NCBI GenBank assembly: GCA_963772635.1
Contig: CAVYYK010000043.1
Coordinates: forward strand, 117,707 to 181,706
Length of the DNA: 64,000 nucleotides
From: JAUXFS01 sp963772635
GTDB taxonomy: Bacteria > Pseudomonadota > Alphaproteobacteria > Rhodospirillales > Defluviicoccaceae
Reading direction: 5' to 3'
The translations under genes and the position numbers were made by a program. Positions 62,803-64,000 of this stretch are shown here, piece after piece (positions within the stretch are counted from its first letter, which is position 1; each line of letters opens with the position of its first letter). Under the pieces are notes generated by a model. That model was not told the origin of the DNA. It ran no database searches and saw only the letters and a program-made list of their open reading frames with translations.

Positions 62803-63071
62803 TCGGCGCTTTCGCTCTCGGACTTGCGCAGCCAGGCGGCGATACCCTCGTCCATCTCCTCGATCGTCTTGGCCGGACCGGCGTAGTGCAGCGAACCGGC
62901 CACGTCCTCGAGACGGGTGGCCGCAAACGGCTTGCGCGGCCTGAGCAGCAGGCCCTGGTCGACCTCCTCGACGACGAACTCGTCGCCGTCCCGCCACCGG
63001 TGCGCCGCCCGCACCGGCGCCGGGATCACCAGTTGTCCCTTGCTCGACAGTTTCACCACGTACATCGGCAT
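62799..63071 (-). CDS. AbrB/MazE-type antitoxin (VapB-like)
   Basis: A 90-residue protein starting MPMYVVKLSSKGQLVIPAPVRAAHRWRDGDEF, the swapped-hairpin AbrB DNA-binding fold. The C-terminal helical part (KTIEEMDEGIAAWLRKSE) would wrap around the PIN toxin. It is coupled to the toxin gene and likely represses its own promoter at the palindrome at 63084-63103. Confidence 0.88.
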   Translation of the reverse strand: MPMYVVKLSSKGQLVIPAPVRAAHRWRDGDEFVVEEVDQGLLLRPRKPFAATRLEDVAGSLHYAGPAKTIEEMDEGIAAWLRKSESESAE

Positions 63072-63083
63072 CGCCTTGCTCGA

Positions 63084-63103
63084 AAGATGTAAGGCGACAT
63101 CTT
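63084..63103 (-). promoter_or_regulatory. Palindromic operator upstream of the antitoxin
   Basis: AAGATGT (63084-63090), six bases, ACATCTT (63097-63103) is a perfect inverted repeat ending 12 bp before the antitoxin start. This is where an AbrB-type antitoxin or its toxin complex would bind for autoregulation. Confidence 0.65.
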
Positions 63104-63166
63104 ACTCATTGCGGTACCATTCCGCAAGTTCGGAGGTTGGGAGCAGCGGCAGGGAGTACGGAACGT

Positions 63167-63607
63167 TCAGGACGTTCTCGGGACGGTCTGGAACTTTTTC
63201 GCTTCGTGTAGAAGCAACAGGCGTACCTTGACCGCGCGGAACAGCCTGGGCGGCAGAACCCCATAGTCGAATCGATCGAGCTGTTCGACGGAAACCGGCC
63301 TGAGATCGGGATCCGGCCACACGAAGCGGTTCAGTTCGCTAACGATGATCCACGACCGGTCGTCGTCGAGGCCGAGACGGCGCTTGGTCGCCGGAGCAAT
63401 TTCGACGGCGGCTTCGGGATCACCGGGAGGCGTGTGGGTTACGGGAACCACCGTGACCATGGTTTCGCCGTCCGCCTCGTTTCGCCTCGCCAGCACGATG
63501 ACGCACGGCCGGTCCTTGACGCCCTCTTCGCGGCCTTGCCGGTGCTCGGCGAGCCAGAGATAGGCGTAGCAAATGACCAAGCCGGGATGAGGCGTCGGTA
63601 GAGTCAA
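63167..63607 (-). CDS. PemK/MazF-like toxin (plasmid-maintenance type)
   Basis: A 146-residue protein with GLVICYAYLWLAEHRQGREEGVKDRPCVIVLAR and VTVVPVTHTPP, resembling the KDRPCVIV and VPVTH motifs of PemK-like growth inhibitors. The C-terminal part (WIIVSELNRFVWPDPDLRPV) also fits that group. It follows a Phd/YefM-type antitoxin by 8 bp, so the pair is probably a type II system with a ribonuclease toxin. Assignment is from motif resemblance. Confidence 0.72.
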   Translation of the reverse strand: MTLPTPHPGLVICYAYLWLAEHRQGREEGVKDRPCVIVLARRNEADGETMVTVVPVTHTPPGDPEAAVEIAPATKRRLGLDDDRSWIIVSELNRFVWPDPDLRPVSVEQLDRFDYGVLPPRLFRAVKVRLLLLHEAKKFQTVPRTS

Positions 63608-63615
63608 ACGAACGC

Positions 63616-63873
63616 TTACGACTTGAGCTCGGCGTCGAGATGGGCGTATTCGCCGGGGACCTCCGCGTCGGCGATGGCGTGGATATCGCTTTCGTCGAGC
63701 TCGGTGACGTGCAGGACCTGCCGGTCGCGGCTTTTGAGCCGCCGGTACTCATCCGCCGAGAGCAGCACCAGATGCTCGCGACCGTGTCGGGTGATCGCGA
63801 CCGGCTGGCGTAGCGCCGCGTCTTGGTACTGACCCAAGTGCTTTTGAAACTCTGCCGCCGAAACGGTTCGCAT
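63616..63873 (-). CDS. Phd/YefM-type antitoxin
   Basis: An 85-residue protein: MRTVSAAEFQKHLGQYQDAA and PVAITRHGREHLVLLSADEYRRLK, the classic Phd/YefM DNA-binding N-terminus. The acidic C-terminus (VTELDESDIHAIADAEVPGEY) would bind the toxin encoded just downstream. An AT-rich imperfect palindrome (63893-63916) upstream of the start may be its operator. Confidence 0.85.
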   Translation of the reverse strand: MRTVSAAEFQKHLGQYQDAALRQPVAITRHGREHLVLLSADEYRRLKSRDRQVLHVTELDESDIHAIADAEVPGEYAHLDAELKS

Positions 63874-63892
63874 GTTCGCATTCTCCGCTTAT

Positions 63893-63916
63893 TCCGTAAT
63901 ATCCAGAATATATGGA
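63893..63916 (-). promoter_or_regulatory. Possible AT-rich operator of the Phd-type antitoxin
   Basis: TCCGTAATATCC at 63893-63904 and AGAATATATGGA at 63905-63916 form an imperfect inverted repeat about 20 bp upstream of the antitoxin start. TTGACA on the minus strand near 63938-63943 could be the -35 of its promoter. Low confidence, by eye only. Confidence 0.35.
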
Positions 63917-64000
63917 AAACTTACACCCTGTGCAATTGTCAAACATGCGGGCCGGAACGGTCGCCGTTCGTCAAATGCCCGCCCTCTCGCGACAAATCCA

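Overview
This is a high-GC window (by eye about 65% GC outside the first 4.5 kb) that reads as an alphaproteobacterium, most likely of the Rhodospirillales type. Three things point there: genes common in that class (DUF3422, ELM1-like, TRAP transporters), a Thauera/Magnetospirillum-type benzoyl-CoA pathway, and a Hyb-type hydrogenase. No rRNA or tRNA gene was recognised.

Layout. 1-4.5 kb is a low-GC accessory tract: a gene running off the left edge, a large TPR gene broken into many frames, and the C-terminal stump of a tyrosine recombinase. 4.8-13.8 kb holds a hemerythrin, a GNAT-nitrilase fusion, a VOC protein, a secreted/membrane module ending in a protease-SUMF1 lipoprotein, a GST and a DUF3422 protein. 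13.8-23.1 kb carries a FAD/Fe-S dehydrogenase and a catabolic run (class V aminotransferase, DctPQM TRAP transporter, enoyl-CoA hydratase, class III CoA-transferase). 23.1-34.1 kb looks like cell-surface functions: three sulfotransferases, an ELM1-like protein, a glycosyltransferase-like protein, a class A penicillin-binding protein, a 2OG-Fe(II) oxygenase and GalE. 34.1-40.2 kb is a five-gene hybOABCD operon for a periplasmic uptake [NiFe] hydrogenase. 40.6-44.5 kb has a DUF2062 protein, a FadL-type porin, two gene remnants and repeat-rich DNA.

44.5-62.1 kb is the core of the window: anaerobic aromatic ring reduction. had-oah-dch-bcrCBAD-fdx form one tightly overlapping minus-strand operon. 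It makes ATP-dependent benzoyl-CoA reductase, its ferredoxin and the three following enzymes. korAB diverges from it and would reduce the ferredoxin with 2-oxoglutarate. An NfnAB-like fusion plus rubrerythrin, a cysteine-less Rrf2 regulator resembling BadM, three GNAT acetyltransferases (recalling BadL) and an SDR lie alongside. Four promoters here share a TAAGTA-N6-TACTTA-like motif, a candidate operator. 62.4-63.9 kb holds two toxin-antitoxin pairs.

The most novel signals are two families of structured intergenic repeats. Three palindromic elements each fold as a long copy-specific stem carrying two side hairpins, one with a conserved tip in all three copies. A 75-bp repeat occurs twice with a compensatory base-pair change. 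About twenty otherwise conserved genes carry single-base frameshifts, several in homopolymers, which suggests sequence error rather than decay.
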